Part shown: positions 25,396 to 34,693 of the stretch, piece by piece
How the letters are laid out: each line of letters starts with the position of its first letter
Position numbering within the stretch: the first letter of the stretch is position 1
NCBI RefSeq assembly: GCF_002295065.1
Contig: NZ_NSGG01000015.1
Span: forward strand, 62,001-126,000
Length of the DNA stretch: 64,000 nucleotides
Direction of reading: 5' to 3'
Source of the DNA: Mesorhizobium sp. WSM3859
GTDB lineage: Bacteria > Pseudomonadota > Alphaproteobacteria > Rhizobiales > Rhizobiaceae
The notes under the pieces: generated by a model
The model's database searches: none
What the model saw: only the letters and a program-made list of their open reading frames with translations
What the model was told of the DNA's origin: nothing
Program-made: the position numbers and the translations under genes

Positions 25396-26846
25396 GAGCC
25401 GTCTTCGTCGCCGCCACCGCCTGGGCTTGATTGGCATCGAAGCCGCACGCGCTTTTCCCGGCGACGTCGCGCGGAGGACGGGATGTTCAGCGCCTCACGA
25501 TATTTCGCAACGGTGCGGCGAGCAATGTCGATCCCGGTGTCCTTGAGCCGGGTGGCGATGTCGTCGTCGGAAAGCACCTCGTCGGGCGATTCCACGGCAA
25601 CCATCGCCTTGATTTGATGGCGGACAGCTTCGGCGGAGTACGCGTCGCCGCCTTCGCAGGAGCCGATCGCGACGGTGAAAAAATACTTCAGTTCGAACAC
25701 GCCGCGCGGGGTCAGCATGTACTTGTTCGACGTCACCCGGCTTACCGTCGACTGGTGCACGTTGATCGCATCCGCGACAGTCCTGAGATTGAGAGGCCGC
25801 AGGTGGGCAACCCCATGTTCAAAAAAGGCGTCCTGCTGGCGGATGATTTCAGCCGCTACCTTGAGGATCGTCTTGGCGCGCTGATCAAGACTGCGGATTA
25901 GCCAGTTCGCGTTTTGGAGGCATTCGTTGAGAAATGACTGATCTTTCGAATTTTGGGCGCTTAGGCGGGAGACCTCGGCAAAATAGTTTTGGTTCATCAG
26001 CACTTTGGGCAGCGTGTCTGGATTGAGTTCGATTTGCCACCCACCTCCGGGAGAGGGATGGACCAAGACGTCAGGTATGATCGATTCAGGCCCTCCGGAT
26101 TGGAATCGGTTTCCAGGCTTGGGATCGAGCGCGCGGATTTCGTGCAACATGTCGAGAAGGTCGTCTTCATCGACACCGCAATGGCGCTTCAATGTTTGAA
26201 AATCGCGTCGCGCTAGCGCTTCAAGATTGGCGACCAGCGCTGCCATCGCCGGGTCGAACCTGTCTAGCTGCCGCAACTGGATCTCAAGGCATTCACTGAG
26301 AGTTCGCGCAAAAATACCCGGTGGATCGAACTGCTGCAAGGTTCCGAGAACCCGTTCCACAACAGCCTCCCGGACATTCAGGCTGCGGGCCAGTTCCGAA
26401 AGGTTCACCGGAAGGTATCCGGTGTCTTCCAGATGACCGGCAAGCTCGCCAGCTATTCGCCGCTCCAGCGGCGCGAATGCGCTGAGAGCGATCTGACGAG
26501 CGACATGGTCGTGCAATGTTTCGATGGACGAGCAGTAATCTTCGAAAGAATGGTTTCCCCCCGGTGCGACATTGTTTTTGCCGCGGATTGATTTCCACTG
26601 CGAGGCCCGATCGGACATACCGCCCGTGGTCGGCCCGATGCGCGGGTTCCCGGCCGAAATCGAGGGAATATCCTTCGGCGCCCGGTTTGATGCCCGTTCC
26701 AGAAAGGGGTTCTTCTCGATTTCCTGCTCGACGAACTGATGCAGTTCGGGATGCGCCAGTTGCAACAGGCGAATGGATTCCATCATTTGCGGCGTCAAAA
26801 CCAACGATTGCTTCTGACGCTGAAGCAGGCTTGCTGAGGACTCCAT
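25392..26846 (-). CDS. rpoN: RNA polymerase sigma54 factor RpoN (symbiotic copy)
   Basis: This sigma54 recognises -24/-12 promoters and is activated by NifA. The 484-residue protein has the Gln/Leu-rich activator-interaction region (LLQRQKQSLVLTPQMMESIR), a core-binding middle, the HTH near VADAINVHQSTVSRVTSNKY, and the RpoN box ARRTVAKYREALNIPSS near the C-terminus. It lies 75 bases downstream of the peroxiredoxin gene on the same strand. As in the R. etli rpoN2 case known from the literature, co-transcription from the NifA-dependent promoter would give positive feedback. Confidence 0.96.
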   Translation of the reverse strand: MESSASLLQRQKQSLVLTPQMMESIRLLQLAHPELHQFVEQEIEKNPFLERASNRAPKDIPSISAGNPRIGPTTGGMSDRASQWKSIRGKNNVAPGGNHSFEDYCSSIETLHDHVARQIALSAFAPLERRIAGELAGHLEDTGYLPVNLSELARSLNVREAVVERVLGTLQQFDPPGIFARTLSECLEIQLRQLDRFDPAMAALVANLEALARRDFQTLKRHCGVDEDDLLDMLHEIRALDPKPGNRFQSGGPESIIPDVLVHPSPGGGWQIELNPDTLPKVLMNQNYFAEVSRLSAQNSKDQSFLNECLQNANWLIRSLDQRAKTILKVAAEIIRQQDAFFEHGVAHLRPLNLRTVADAINVHQSTVSRVTSNKYMLTPRGVFELKYFFTVAIGSCEGGDAYSAEAVRHQIKAMVAVESPDEVLSDDDIATRLKDTGIDIARRTVAKYREALNIPSSARRRREKRVRLRCQSSPGGGGDEDGS

Positions 26847-26920
26847 GGTTAGCGTGAAACTCCTCTCCGAGCGACCCTGGGCTTATGCAAGGGGATGTGG
26901 GAGACGTTGACTCCTCTAGC

Positions 26921-27466
26921 TCATGCAGCCGTCGCGGCTTTGGCTTTCAGCGCTTCAAGGACGTTCTGCGGCGACGATACGCCATAGGGGTCGGTCTCGC
27001 AGTTGTCGCAGAAACCGTCCTCCTCAAACCACTGCTCCACCACGCCATTGTTGATCACGGCAGCGTAGCGCCAGGAGCGCATGCCGAAGCCGAGATTGTC
27101 CTTTGCAACCAGCATGCCCATCTTGCGGGTGAACTCGCCCGAGCCGTCTGGGATGAGTTGGACTTTCTGCAGCCCCAGGCCCTTGCCCCAGGCATTCATG
27201 ACGAAGGCATCGTTGACGGAAACGCAGTAGATCGCGTCAATTCCCTCCTTCTCGAACTCCTCGTAGAGCGTTTCGAAATCGGGCAACTGGAAGGTCGAGC
27301 AGGTAGGCGTGAAGGCACCGGGCAGCGAGAACAGGACGACGCGCTTGCCGCTGAAACAATCGTCGGATGTCTTGTCTTCCCAGCGGTACGGGTTTGGCCC
27401 CTCGATGGACTCATCGCGAACACGCGTGTGAAAGGTGACGACGGGAACTTTTTTCTTGACGGTCAT
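26921..27466 (-). CDS. Peroxiredoxin (Prx5-like)
   Basis: This thiol peroxidase of 181 residues has its start at 27466 after AGGAG. The peroxidatic site is PGAFTPTCSTFQLPDF, with FVMNAWGKG and MRSWRYAAVINNGVVEQWF downstream. CDNCETDPYGVSSPQNVL near the end holds further Cys that may be resolving. It is the counterpart of R. etli PrxS and NGR234 y4vD as I recall them, which protect bacteroids from peroxide. It precedes rpoN in a two-gene operon with a sigma54 promoter and an exact NifA site far upstream. The 5' leader is ~250 bases. Confidence 0.9.
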   Translation of the reverse strand: MTVKKKVPVVTFHTRVRDESIEGPNPYRWEDKTSDDCFSGKRVVLFSLPGAFTPTCSTFQLPDFETLYEEFEKEGIDAIYCVSVNDAFVMNAWGKGLGLQKVQLIPDGSGEFTRKMGMLVAKDNLGFGMRSWRYAAVINNGVVEQWFEEDGFCDNCETDPYGVSSPQNVLEALKAKAATAA

Positions 27467-27729
27467 CAATGTGCTCCTGGAGGAAAACTGGTGCGCTGCT
27501 TTTTCGCTTGAGACTGACGCGGCATCGACCTCGGCCGGGAATTCCGCCGAGCGCCGCCACGGCATTGGATCAGCCATGGGCAAAACCGCTCGCGAGCGCG
27601 TTTGAAGAAACGAGATCTCGATTTGCGGCGGCAACGAGAACGGTTTCACTACGCGCTTGTACGGGGCGTCGCGATGTCAGCAATGGTCTTGCTCCTGGCC
27701 ACCTTGTGATGGGTTCTGCCGAGTACGAC

Positions 27730-27744
27730 GCAAGCGCCATGCCA
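27730..27744 (-). promoter_or_regulatory. sigma54 promoter of peroxiredoxin-rpoN
   Basis: The minus-strand sequence TGGCATGGCGCTTGC has correct -24/-12 spacing, ~265 bases before the peroxiredoxin ATG. Confidence 0.75.
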
Positions 27745-27907
27745 TTTGATTTTAGGCTGGGGTTCACACTGTGTTGTGCTGCGACAACTCTTTGCCTGAG
27801 CGGCCAGTATCCTGCCTTCGCCGAGACCGAGCGCGCCCATAATCACCTGATCGTGAGCTCTGGGTAGAAGGGCATCGCCTTTTTGCGTTCCAAGCCGCGA
27901 ACCTCTT

Positions 27908-27923
27908 TGTCCGAAGCTGGACA
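27908..27923. promoter_or_regulatory. NifA upstream activator site for peroxiredoxin-rpoN
   Basis: An exact TGT-N10-ACA (TGTCCGAAGCTGGACA) lies ~165 bases upstream of the -24 element. A near-match with N9 or N11 spacing occurs at about 27770-27785. Confidence 0.7.
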
Positions 27924-28292
27924 AAAATGTCGGAAGTCGGACCGGAGGGTCGCCGGATCGCACAGAGCATAGGTGGCTCGAATTCGCAGCGAGAATCTGG
28001 GCTCATAGTCGGGAGGAGGGACAGGAGTCGATCGGGGCTAACCTGACGAGAGTCCCTGTGGCCTTCGTTCCCGAGGATTGAGACGGGCCTTACGCGCTTC
28101 GCCCTATCGACGCCCTCCAGACAGCTTCGAAATCGGCAGTGGGTACAAAAAAGCCAGCACGTCCATTAGCAAGCTCGCCATGGGCATCTTCCTGAACTGC
28201 GACTGCGTGAGGCGGGCACGGTGCCGAGGTGACGGGAAACCGCTTTGCACTCGCGCAGCATTTTGAATCTGCCGCGACTTTGCTGTCGGCTT
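27924..28292. other. Divergent spacer between the peroxiredoxin and P450 control regions
   Basis: About 370 bases lie between two NifA sites that drive opposite operons. No gene is recognised; short frames on both strands look like chance. Confidence 0.4.
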
Positions 28293-28308
28293 TGTCAGGT
28301 CCGCGACA
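28293..28308. promoter_or_regulatory. NifA upstream activator site of the P450 operon
   Basis: An exact TGTCAGGTCCGCGACA lies 91 bases before the -24 element. It differs by one base from the nifH site TGTCAGGTCCGCCACA, and the spacing is nearly the same, pointing to a duplication of the nifH control region. Confidence 0.85.
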
Positions 28309-28398
28309 CGGCTGCGCGCCGCCAGGCTTGCGGCTGCGCATTCGATCAAACTGTTGAATGACATGTAGAAATCTTCTGCAGGGCTCTTTCCGCGCCGC

Positions 28399-28413
28399 TG
28401 GCACGACTTTTGA
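28399..28413 (+). promoter_or_regulatory. sigma54 promoter of the P450 operon (copied nifH cassette)
   Basis: TGGCACGACTTTTGA corresponds to the nifH element TGGCACGAGTTTTGA with one difference. A nifH-like leader and start ATGTCGGGTCCGCGTC follow at 28470-28513. Confidence 0.85.
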
Positions 28414-28497
28414 AGCTCTCTCGTGAGGCGGCGGCAGCTACCGCCTGGGGTTCATGTTGTGGGTACCATCGCGATCAATGCAGCCAAGGAAGACAAG

Positions 28498-28839
28498 ATG
28501 TCGGGTCCGCGTCGAGCCGATCTGTCCAAAGGCACTGCCTGTGAAAGCCCGACCGGCGTGGCTGGCGTGGACACCAGCAGTTCGCCTGGCACCGGCCAAC
28601 GGCCATCGATCGAACAGGGCATGAGATTCGACCGGCATGTTTGCTCATGCTCACATCGCGTGCGCTCGCGGAAATCGGCGAAAGCGATGTCGACGGGTAC
28701 GGCCTCTCGCGTGCCGCGCTACGGACATCCTGAAGAGATGACCGGCCTGAAGCCGTTGTGGGGAAGAGCTTCATTTCCGGCTCGCCGTTCGAAGCTGGAA
28801 AATGCCGCGTCTCCGACGATTTCGCTCGTCGCTCTTTAG
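28498..28839 (+). CDS. Hypothetical small ORF started by a nifH-type leader
   Basis: From the nifH-like ATG a frame of 113 codons runs (MSGPRRADLSKGTACE then VDTSSSPGTGQRPS), rich in Ser, Arg and Pro and without any recognised domain. Only the first four codons resemble nifH. It could be a translated by-product of the copied leader, a short coupling peptide, or non-coding; the real first gene of the operon is the P450 100 bases further on. Confidence 0.3.
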   Translation: MSGPRRADLSKGTACESPTGVAGVDTSSSPGTGQRPSIEQGMRFDRHVCSCSHRVRSRKSAKAMSTGTASRVPRYGHPEEMTGLKPLWGRASFPARRSKLENAASPTISLVAL

Positions 28840-28941
28840 CGGGCAGGCAGCGGTCTGGCCAAGACGGTTACAAGCTTGCCGGATGGCCAAGATGCCATTC
28901 CGCGCCGCCTTAGTCAGTGGTTAGACGGTAGGAGAAGTCCA

Positions 28942-30159
28942 ATGGCGATCAACCCGGTTCCAGATCATGTCCCGCCCGAAATGGTGAGGGACTTCAGCCT
29001 GTTCACGTCGCCAGGCATGCCACCAACGCCCAACGGGGATCCACACGCAGCGGTAGCTTGCGCACATGACGGGCCTCCGATCTTCTATTCCCCCTACAAC
29101 ACGCAAGATGGCCGGGGCACCTGGGTCATCACCCGCGCCGCAGACCAGCGTAAGGTGCTGCAGGACGCTCAAACTTTTTCCAGCCATCGCAGCATCTTCT
29201 CCTCCGTACTGGGCGAAACCTGGCCGACGATCCCGCTTGAGCTCGATCCACCGGCCCATGGCGTCTTTCGCTCGCTACTTAGTCCGCTGCTTTCGCCCAA
29301 GCGGGTGACGGCACTGGAACCGGCTGTCCGTGAGCGAGCGATCGCCCTGATCGACGGAATCACCGCATCAGGCACGAGCTGCGACGTCATGAAGGATTTT
29401 GCCTTTCCGTTCACTGTCGGCATCTTCCTTCGCTTTCTGGGATTGCCGGATCAGGGACTCGATACATTTGTCGGCTGGGCGAAAAATCTGCTCCACGGCG
29501 ACGATGTGGAACGACCTGTGGCTGCCCGCAAGATCGTGGCTTTCATCGATGAACTTGCAAACAATCGCCGCAAGGATCCGGTCGACGATCTCATGACCTT
29601 CATCGTGCAGGCACAGGTTGAGGGCCGCCGGCTAACCGACGACGAAGTCCGTGGCATCGGCGTGCTTGTCTTCGTCGCGGGACTTGACACCGTCGCAGCA
29701 GCTATAGGCTTTGATCTGGCTTATCTAGCGCGCAACCTCAAGGATCAGGAACTGCTGCGCAGCGAACCGGACCGCATCGTGCTCGCAACCGAAGAATTGC
29801 TGCGGGCCTATCCGCCCATTCAGTTGATCCGCGTGGCTACGAAAGATATCGACTTCGAAGGCGCGCCGATCCGAAAGGGGGACTATGTTTCCTGCGCCAC
29901 GATGATTGCAAATCGCGACCCGGAGGAATTCGAATCCCCCAACACGGTCGATCTGGCGCGAGAGCACAACCGCCACGCCGCCTTTGGCTATGGTCCCCAT
30001 CGTTGCCTTGGATCACACCTTGCCCGGCGCGAGATTGTCATTGGCCTGGAGGAGTGGCTGGCGCGCCTCCCGACCTTCCGGATCAAGGAAGGTACAGCGC
30101 CCATCACCTGTGGCGGCCATGTGTTCGGAATCGAAAATCTGATCCTGGACTGGTCATGA
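28942..30159 (+). CDS. Cytochrome P450 (CYP127-like)
   Basis: This haem mono-oxygenase has 405 residues from the ATG at 28942, which follows AGGAGA. Motifs are the I-helix FVAGLDTVAAAIGF, the K-helix EELLRAYPP (Glu-x2-Arg), and the haem loop FGYGPHRCLGSHLARRE with the axial Cys. The next gene encodes a small ferredoxin, its likely electron donor. The set P450, ferredoxin, double SDR and luciferase-like oxidoreductase resembles NGR234 y4v genes as I recall them. The substrate is unknown. A nifH-type promoter predicts bacteroid expression. Confidence 0.93.
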   Translation: MAINPVPDHVPPEMVRDFSLFTSPGMPPTPNGDPHAAVACAHDGPPIFYSPYNTQDGRGTWVITRAADQRKVLQDAQTFSSHRSIFSSVLGETWPTIPLELDPPAHGVFRSLLSPLLSPKRVTALEPAVRERAIALIDGITASGTSCDVMKDFAFPFTVGIFLRFLGLPDQGLDTFVGWAKNLLHGDDVERPVAARKIVAFIDELANNRRKDPVDDLMTFIVQAQVEGRRLTDDEVRGIGVLVFVAGLDTVAAAIGFDLAYLARNLKDQELLRSEPDRIVLATEELLRAYPPIQLIRVATKDIDFEGAPIRKGDYVSCATMIANRDPEEFESPNTVDLAREHNRHAAFGYGPHRCLGSHLARREIVIGLEEWLARLPTFRIKEGTAPITCGGHVFGIENLILDWS

Positions 30160-30202
30160 CCATGGCCGTCCCGAGGCATGGCAAGACAATGGAGGCAGCG
30201 CT

Positions 30203-30448
30203 ATGCGCATTATCGTCCACAATGCCAAATGCCAGGGTCACGCGCGATGCTCGGCGCAAGCGCCAAGCATTTTCACGCTAGATGATGAGGGATACGTCCT
30301 GCCTGGCGATATCAATGTCGCGCAAGGGGACGAACTGCTCGCGTCACGGGCCGTGCGATCCTGCCCCGAACGTGCGCTGGAAGTCGATAGCCCATCGGCC
30401 GCCCGGTTCGATCCAGCCGCCATTCAACCAAAAGCTGGGGAAGCTTAG
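30203..30448 (+). CDS. [3Fe-4S]-type ferredoxin, probable P450 partner
   Basis: The 81-residue protein has the pattern AKCQGHARCSAQAPSIFTLDDEGYV and later AVRSCPERALEV. This is the Cys-x5-Cys ... Cys-Pro arrangement of single-cluster ferredoxins that reduce bacterial P450s. It lies 43 bases after the P450 stop in the same operon. No reductase gene is nearby. Confidence 0.9.
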   Translation: MRIIVHNAKCQGHARCSAQAPSIFTLDDEGYVLPGDINVAQGDELLASRAVRSCPERALEVDSPSAARFDPAAIQPKAGEA

Positions 30449-30654
30449 GTGGCATCGACGAGGCTCACACCGCAAAGCAAGGTGTCCGGCCGCTTGCCTG
30501 CCTACCTCCTCTCCGGCATCGAGACCTCCATGACTCGCTTGCTACACGTGAAGTTCGTCTCCGTTCTGGCGTATTCAGTTGCCGATCGGTTCGTCCTTGC
30601 ACGCATCTAGAGGGACGAAACGCCTCTTCCAATCTCAGAATTTGCGACAGAGCG

Positions 30655-31194
30655 ATGGGCTAGGCAAAAATCACCGAACTGGGCGACCGCGAGGCGATCC
30701 GCGACTGCCTTTATCGGTATTGCCGCGGCATAGACCGCGCCGATGAGGCTGCGCTGCGCAGTGCGTATTGGCCCGATGCGCATGACAATCACGGCGCCTA
30801 TTGTGGCTCAGCCGAGGGCTTCATCGAGTTTGCGCTTGGTGTCTTCAAGACCGGACCGCGCTTAATCCACCAGATCACGAACGTATTGATCGAATTCATC
30901 GACCCGACGGAGGCCTTGGTCGAAAGCTATTTCACCGCGCTGCAACGCGGACCAGACAACGACGGAGAAGCACGTCAGGTGCTCCTCTGCGGCCGTTACT
31001 GCGATCTGTTTCAGAAGAGGGAGGGGGCGTGGCGCATCGCCGAACGGACCGTGGTTTGCGATTAGTTCGAAGAGCAGACCCCACCAGCGGTCCCCGAGGC
31101 AGAACGGTTCGGCCTACGGCAACCGATCGGAGCAGCGCATCCCAATGACCCGGTTTACGCGCTCAGAAAGCGCCGCAGCTCGTCATCAAACTGA
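30655..31194 (+). pseudogene. SnoaL/NTF2-like protein, interrupted by two TAG codons
   Basis: Frame 30655-31194 reads MG-stop-AKITELGDREAIRDCLYRYCRG ... VESYFTALQRG ... VLLCGRYCDLFQKREGAWRIAERTVVCD-stop-FEEQTPPAVPEAERFG ... NDPVYALRKR. It is a complete NTF2-fold protein of the SnoaL / hydroxylase-beta-like type, with amber codons at 30661 and 31063 and no frameshift. The second amber replaces what is probably Trp. It follows P450 and ferredoxin. No alternative start after the first amber gives a full domain, so it is scored as a recent pseudogene. Confidence 0.8.
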
Positions 31195-31384
31195 AAATGC
31201 AATGCATGTCACCACAATCCCTTCCAAGCTCCCAAACGGGAGCCGCATCGAGGGAGCGGTCCCGGAAGGCAACACGTCTACCGGGTATGGAAACTTGCAG
31301 TCACCAGGACGCCTTGCAATGCCGCGACCGGTCTTGCGGCTGGCTCGCGTCCAGATTGCTGACGCTGGCTGCGGAGAGGTTCAT

Positions 31385-32560
31385 ATGAAGCAGGCAGGAC
31401 CCGTCGTCATCATGACGGGAGCGGCAGGCGGGAGCGGCCGTGCGCTAGTCGATATCGATGCCGCCGATGGAGACATCCTCGTTGCGGTGGACTTCATGGC
31501 AGCGGCGTTCTTGAACCGGCCGGCGGTCTCGGCCATCCGCATCTGGGCTTCGAATGCGATGGCGCAAACTACGCTTCGACGCGGCCGTATAGCGCGATAA
31601 TGTCCTCTTCTCGCGAGACAACGCGGCGATAGAACCGGCCATGGCTGCTGTCGACACCGGTTTCGAGGCCTTCCGACGCGTGCTGGCAACAAATCTGATC
31701 GGGCCTTTCATCATGGCCGGCGAGCGGCGAGGCGCATGCGGCCCGGCGCTGCCATTGTCAACGTCGCTTCGCTGGCGGGCGTGCTCGGCAATCCCAAGCG
31801 CAATGCCTATGCCAGCTCGAAAGCAGGCTTGATCGCTCTCACGAGTCGCTTGCATGCGCGTGGCCTCGCGCGGCATCCGCGTAACGGCGGATGGCGCCAG
31901 GATACGTGCGCACGCCGGTGCTGGCGGAACTGGAACGCGCGGGCAAGATGGACCTCGCGGCCGTGTGCCGATGGGTCGAATGGCGCGCCCCGACGAGATC
32001 GCTCGGGCCGTGCGTTTTTTGGCCAGCGCACAGACGGGCTATATCACCGGATCGGTGCTGACGGTCGACGGCGGTTGGATGTCGTTCAACCAGCCGGGCG
32101 ATGCGCACCCGCCCGTGGACGAGACGCCTCGAGCCGAACTCTTCCGGCCGGCCGAACGAACCGATGCCCGCACAGTGGTCGTAACGGGAGGCGTGAACGG
32201 TATAGGCGCCGCCGTCGTTCGCCGCTTCGGAACTCCGACACAGTCGTGATTTCCGATAAAGATGGTGCTGGGGCGGCAGAACTCGCTGGTTTGCTGGGCA
32301 GCAGACACGTGGCGAAATCCGTCGACGTGGCGGTCGAGAGCGAGGTGGTGGCGCTATTCGAGGAAGTACGGGGCGTTTCGGTCGTATCGAGGCCCTCCTC
32401 AACTGTGCTGCGGTTGCCAATACGTTTGTGCGAGGGATCGAAATCCCGGAACAGATCGAGCAGGTGCTGGACGTCAATCTCACCGGCACCTTGATCCAAC
32501 AGAACGTTCGCCGCGACGGGCTGCGGTTCGTTGAAGCCGATGAGGTTCCAGAAGTGAGAC
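31385..32560 (+). pseudogene. Double short-chain dehydrogenase/reductase, frameshifted
   Basis: Pieces in different frames reconstruct two tandem SDR domains. Domain 1 reads VVIMTGAAGGSGRALVDI, ATNLIGPFIMAGE, VNVASLAGVLGNPKRNAYAS (catalytic Tyr-x3-Lys region) and GRMARPDEIARAVRFLASAQ. Domain 2 starts at RTVVVTGGVNGIGAAVVRRFG and fades after VLDVNLTGTLI. Several indels make it non-functional. A double SDR next to a P450 is also recalled from NGR234 (y4vI). Confidence 0.8.
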
Positions 32561-32788
32561 TGCGGCTGCATGGCATGTCCGAAGCGCGGCTTGCCAGTGA
32601 TCGTCTTCCTCGATGACGGAAATCTCATCATCAGGGGTTGAAACACTTGCCGGTTGCCTGCGGCCGCCGAACGATTTGCAGCTCTGCCAGATGGTCGACT
32701 ACGTCGCCACCGGATCAATACCGAGGCCCACCCGCAACCGGCACAAGACGAAGGCCCGATTGGCCACTTTGTGTAAACAAGGAAACAC

Positions 32789-33140
32789 ATGGAATTCGCG
32801 ACATTCATCTTGGCGGCCCAGCGCCACCAATCGTGCGACAGCGTCATCGGTAACTCCATAGAACAGGCAATCGCTTCGGAGCAGGCCGGCTTCAACACCG
32901 CTTGGTTCGCCGAGCACCACACAACAATTACAGCCTGGTTCCCTCGCCCTTGATGGATGGTGGCACTGTGCTGGCCTTACGAGCACCATGCGCCTTGGCA
33001 CAGGCGTCTGTGTGCTGCCGCTATATCAACCGCAGCGCCTGCTCTCCGAGATCGGCTTTGCCGATATCGTTTCGAACGGCCGCCCGGAACTCGGCGTCGG
33101 CTCAGAAATACCAGCAGTTCGAGTTCGAGCGCGCTGAAGG
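32789..33140 (+). pseudogene. Luciferase-like flavin mono-oxygenase, 5' fragment
   Basis: MEFATFILAAQRHQ, EQAIASEQAGFNTAWFAEHH, then in shifted frames RLGTGVCVLPLYQPQRLLSEIGFADIVSNGRPELGVGS and YQQFEFER, are the N-terminal third of a bacterial luciferase-like oxidoreductase. At ~33145 it is cut by IS66 sequence. At least three frameshifts are present. It is the last recognisable member of the decaying P450 operon. Confidence 0.78.
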
Positions 33141-33146
33141 CGACGT

Positions 33147-34474
33147 CGTGATCGGGCCGACGGGGTGCGGTCAAGGTCATGGTCACGACGAAGCCCGCGG
33201 AGGGCTTGGCCGCCCTGATGCGCGAGACGATGGGCGCCGATCCGTGCAGCGGCGCGATCTACGTCTTCCGCGCCAAACGCACGGACCGGATCAAGCTGAT
33301 CTTCTGGGACGCCACCGGCGTCTGCCTCTATGCCAAGCGCCTGGAGGATGGGGAGTTCCGCTGGCCAAAGGTTCAGGACGGCGTGATGCGACTGACAGCC
33401 GCGCAGTTCTCGGCGCTGCTCGAAGTGCTCGACTGGGGGCGCGTCCGTGAGGCGCAGCGGACCCGTGTTCCAACCCAGGCCGGCTGACCCGCGACGGTGA
33501 ATCAGTCTGGATTCCGCTGTCGCGGGCTGTCGGGGAATATGGTCTGATCCGCTCATGGCGATGGCGGCGGACCAGCTTCCTGACGATCCAGACGCGCTGA
33601 AGGCGATGGTCTTGGCGCGTGATGCCGAGACTGCGACCGATCCAGATCATCAAGGAATTGCAGCGCCACCGCTTCGGCCGACCGCTCACGTCCTCGCCGA
33701 TCCGGTCAAACCGCTTCGGCAACACGGGTAGGCGTGGTGCGAGCGGCTCGATATCGTGCCGGCGCAGCTGCGTGTGATCGGCGTGCGCCGGCCCAAATAT
33801 GCCTGCCGCGCCTGCGAGGATGTGGTCGTTCAGGCTCCGGCGCCCGCCCGGCTGATCGAAGGCGGGCTGCCGACCGAGGCCACCGTCGCGCAGGTGCTGG
33901 TCTCCAAATATGCCGATCACCCTGCCACTCTATCGCCAAACGCAGATCTAGGCCCGGCGGGGCATCAATTTTGATCGCTCTACACTCGCCGACTGGATTG
34001 GCCCGCCGCCTGGCACCTACGTCCAAGTCAACGAGCGGCTGCTGGAGAAGCTGAAAGCCTCGCCGAAGCTGTTCGCCGAAGAGGCCACCGCGCCGGTAGT
34101 CGATCCCGGTCGCGGCAAGACCAGGACAGGCCAGCTCTGGGCCTATGCGCGTGATGATCGGCCATGGCAGGGGAGCGACCCGCCGGGCGTCGCTTATCTC
34201 TATGCGCCGACCGAAAGGCCTAGCGTCGGATCGTTCATCTGGCGGGCTTCACAGGAATCCAACAGGTCGACGGGGATGGCGGCTATCGTCTGCTCGCCGA
34301 CAAGAGCGACGTGACGCTCGCCTTCTGCTGGGCGCACGTGCGCAGGCGCTTCTATGAACTCGCCGCGGCCGGTCCCGCGCCGATCGCCGGCGAGGCGCTG
34401 AGACGGGTCGCCGAACCTTATCGCATCGAAGACGACATCCGTGGACGATCGGCGGAGCAGCGTCGTTGCCCGTG
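33147..34474 (+). mobile_element. IS66-family element relic (tnpB and tnpC)
   Basis: TnpB remains at 33148-33487: IGPTG, then MVTTKPAEGLAALMRETMGA, VYVFRAK-type core and LIFWDATGVCLYAKRLEDGEF, with a one-base indel near the start and a missing VDFRKG segment. TnpC follows from 33555 in several frames: the N-terminus DDPDALKAMVLARDAE, the zinc-knuckle region IGVRRPKYACRACEDVV, and FDRSTLADWIG through RPWQGSDPPGVAYLYAP, ending near 34474. The C-terminal half of the DDE domain is missing. No terminal repeats are identified. Confidence 0.85.
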
Positions 34475-34567
34475 ACTATGCGCACCCAACGAGGCGCGCA
34501 GTGACTGTCCCCAAGCTGGATCATTCTAAAATCTCGATTGGCTGATTGTTAGCATCCTCCGACCTTG

Positions 34568-34583
34568 TGTCGGGTTTTTGACG
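34568..34583. promoter_or_regulatory. Imperfect NifA site upstream of the ArgG-like gene
   Basis: TGTCGGGTTTTTGACG is TGT-N10-ACG, 95 bases before the -24 element, matching the distance at nifH. Confidence 0.5.
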
Positions 34584-34678
34584 TTCGCGACGCATGGTTA
34601 TCTAGCATTCTCTGTTTCGCTAAGACTAAATGTCTGAAAAGAAAACACAAAGTCTCCGCTTCAATCGCTCCGCCAAAT

Positions 34679-34693
34679 TGGCACAAGTTTTGA
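34679..34693 (+). promoter_or_regulatory. sigma54 promoter of the ArgG-like gene (copied nifH cassette)
   Basis: CCAAATTGGCACAAGTTTTGA matches the nifH promoter CCAAATTGGCACGAGTTTTGA at all but one base, and the preceding 40 bases are also similar (CTGAAAAGAAAACA against CTGAAAAGCAATCA). The -12 has TTGA as in nifH. Confidence 0.85.
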
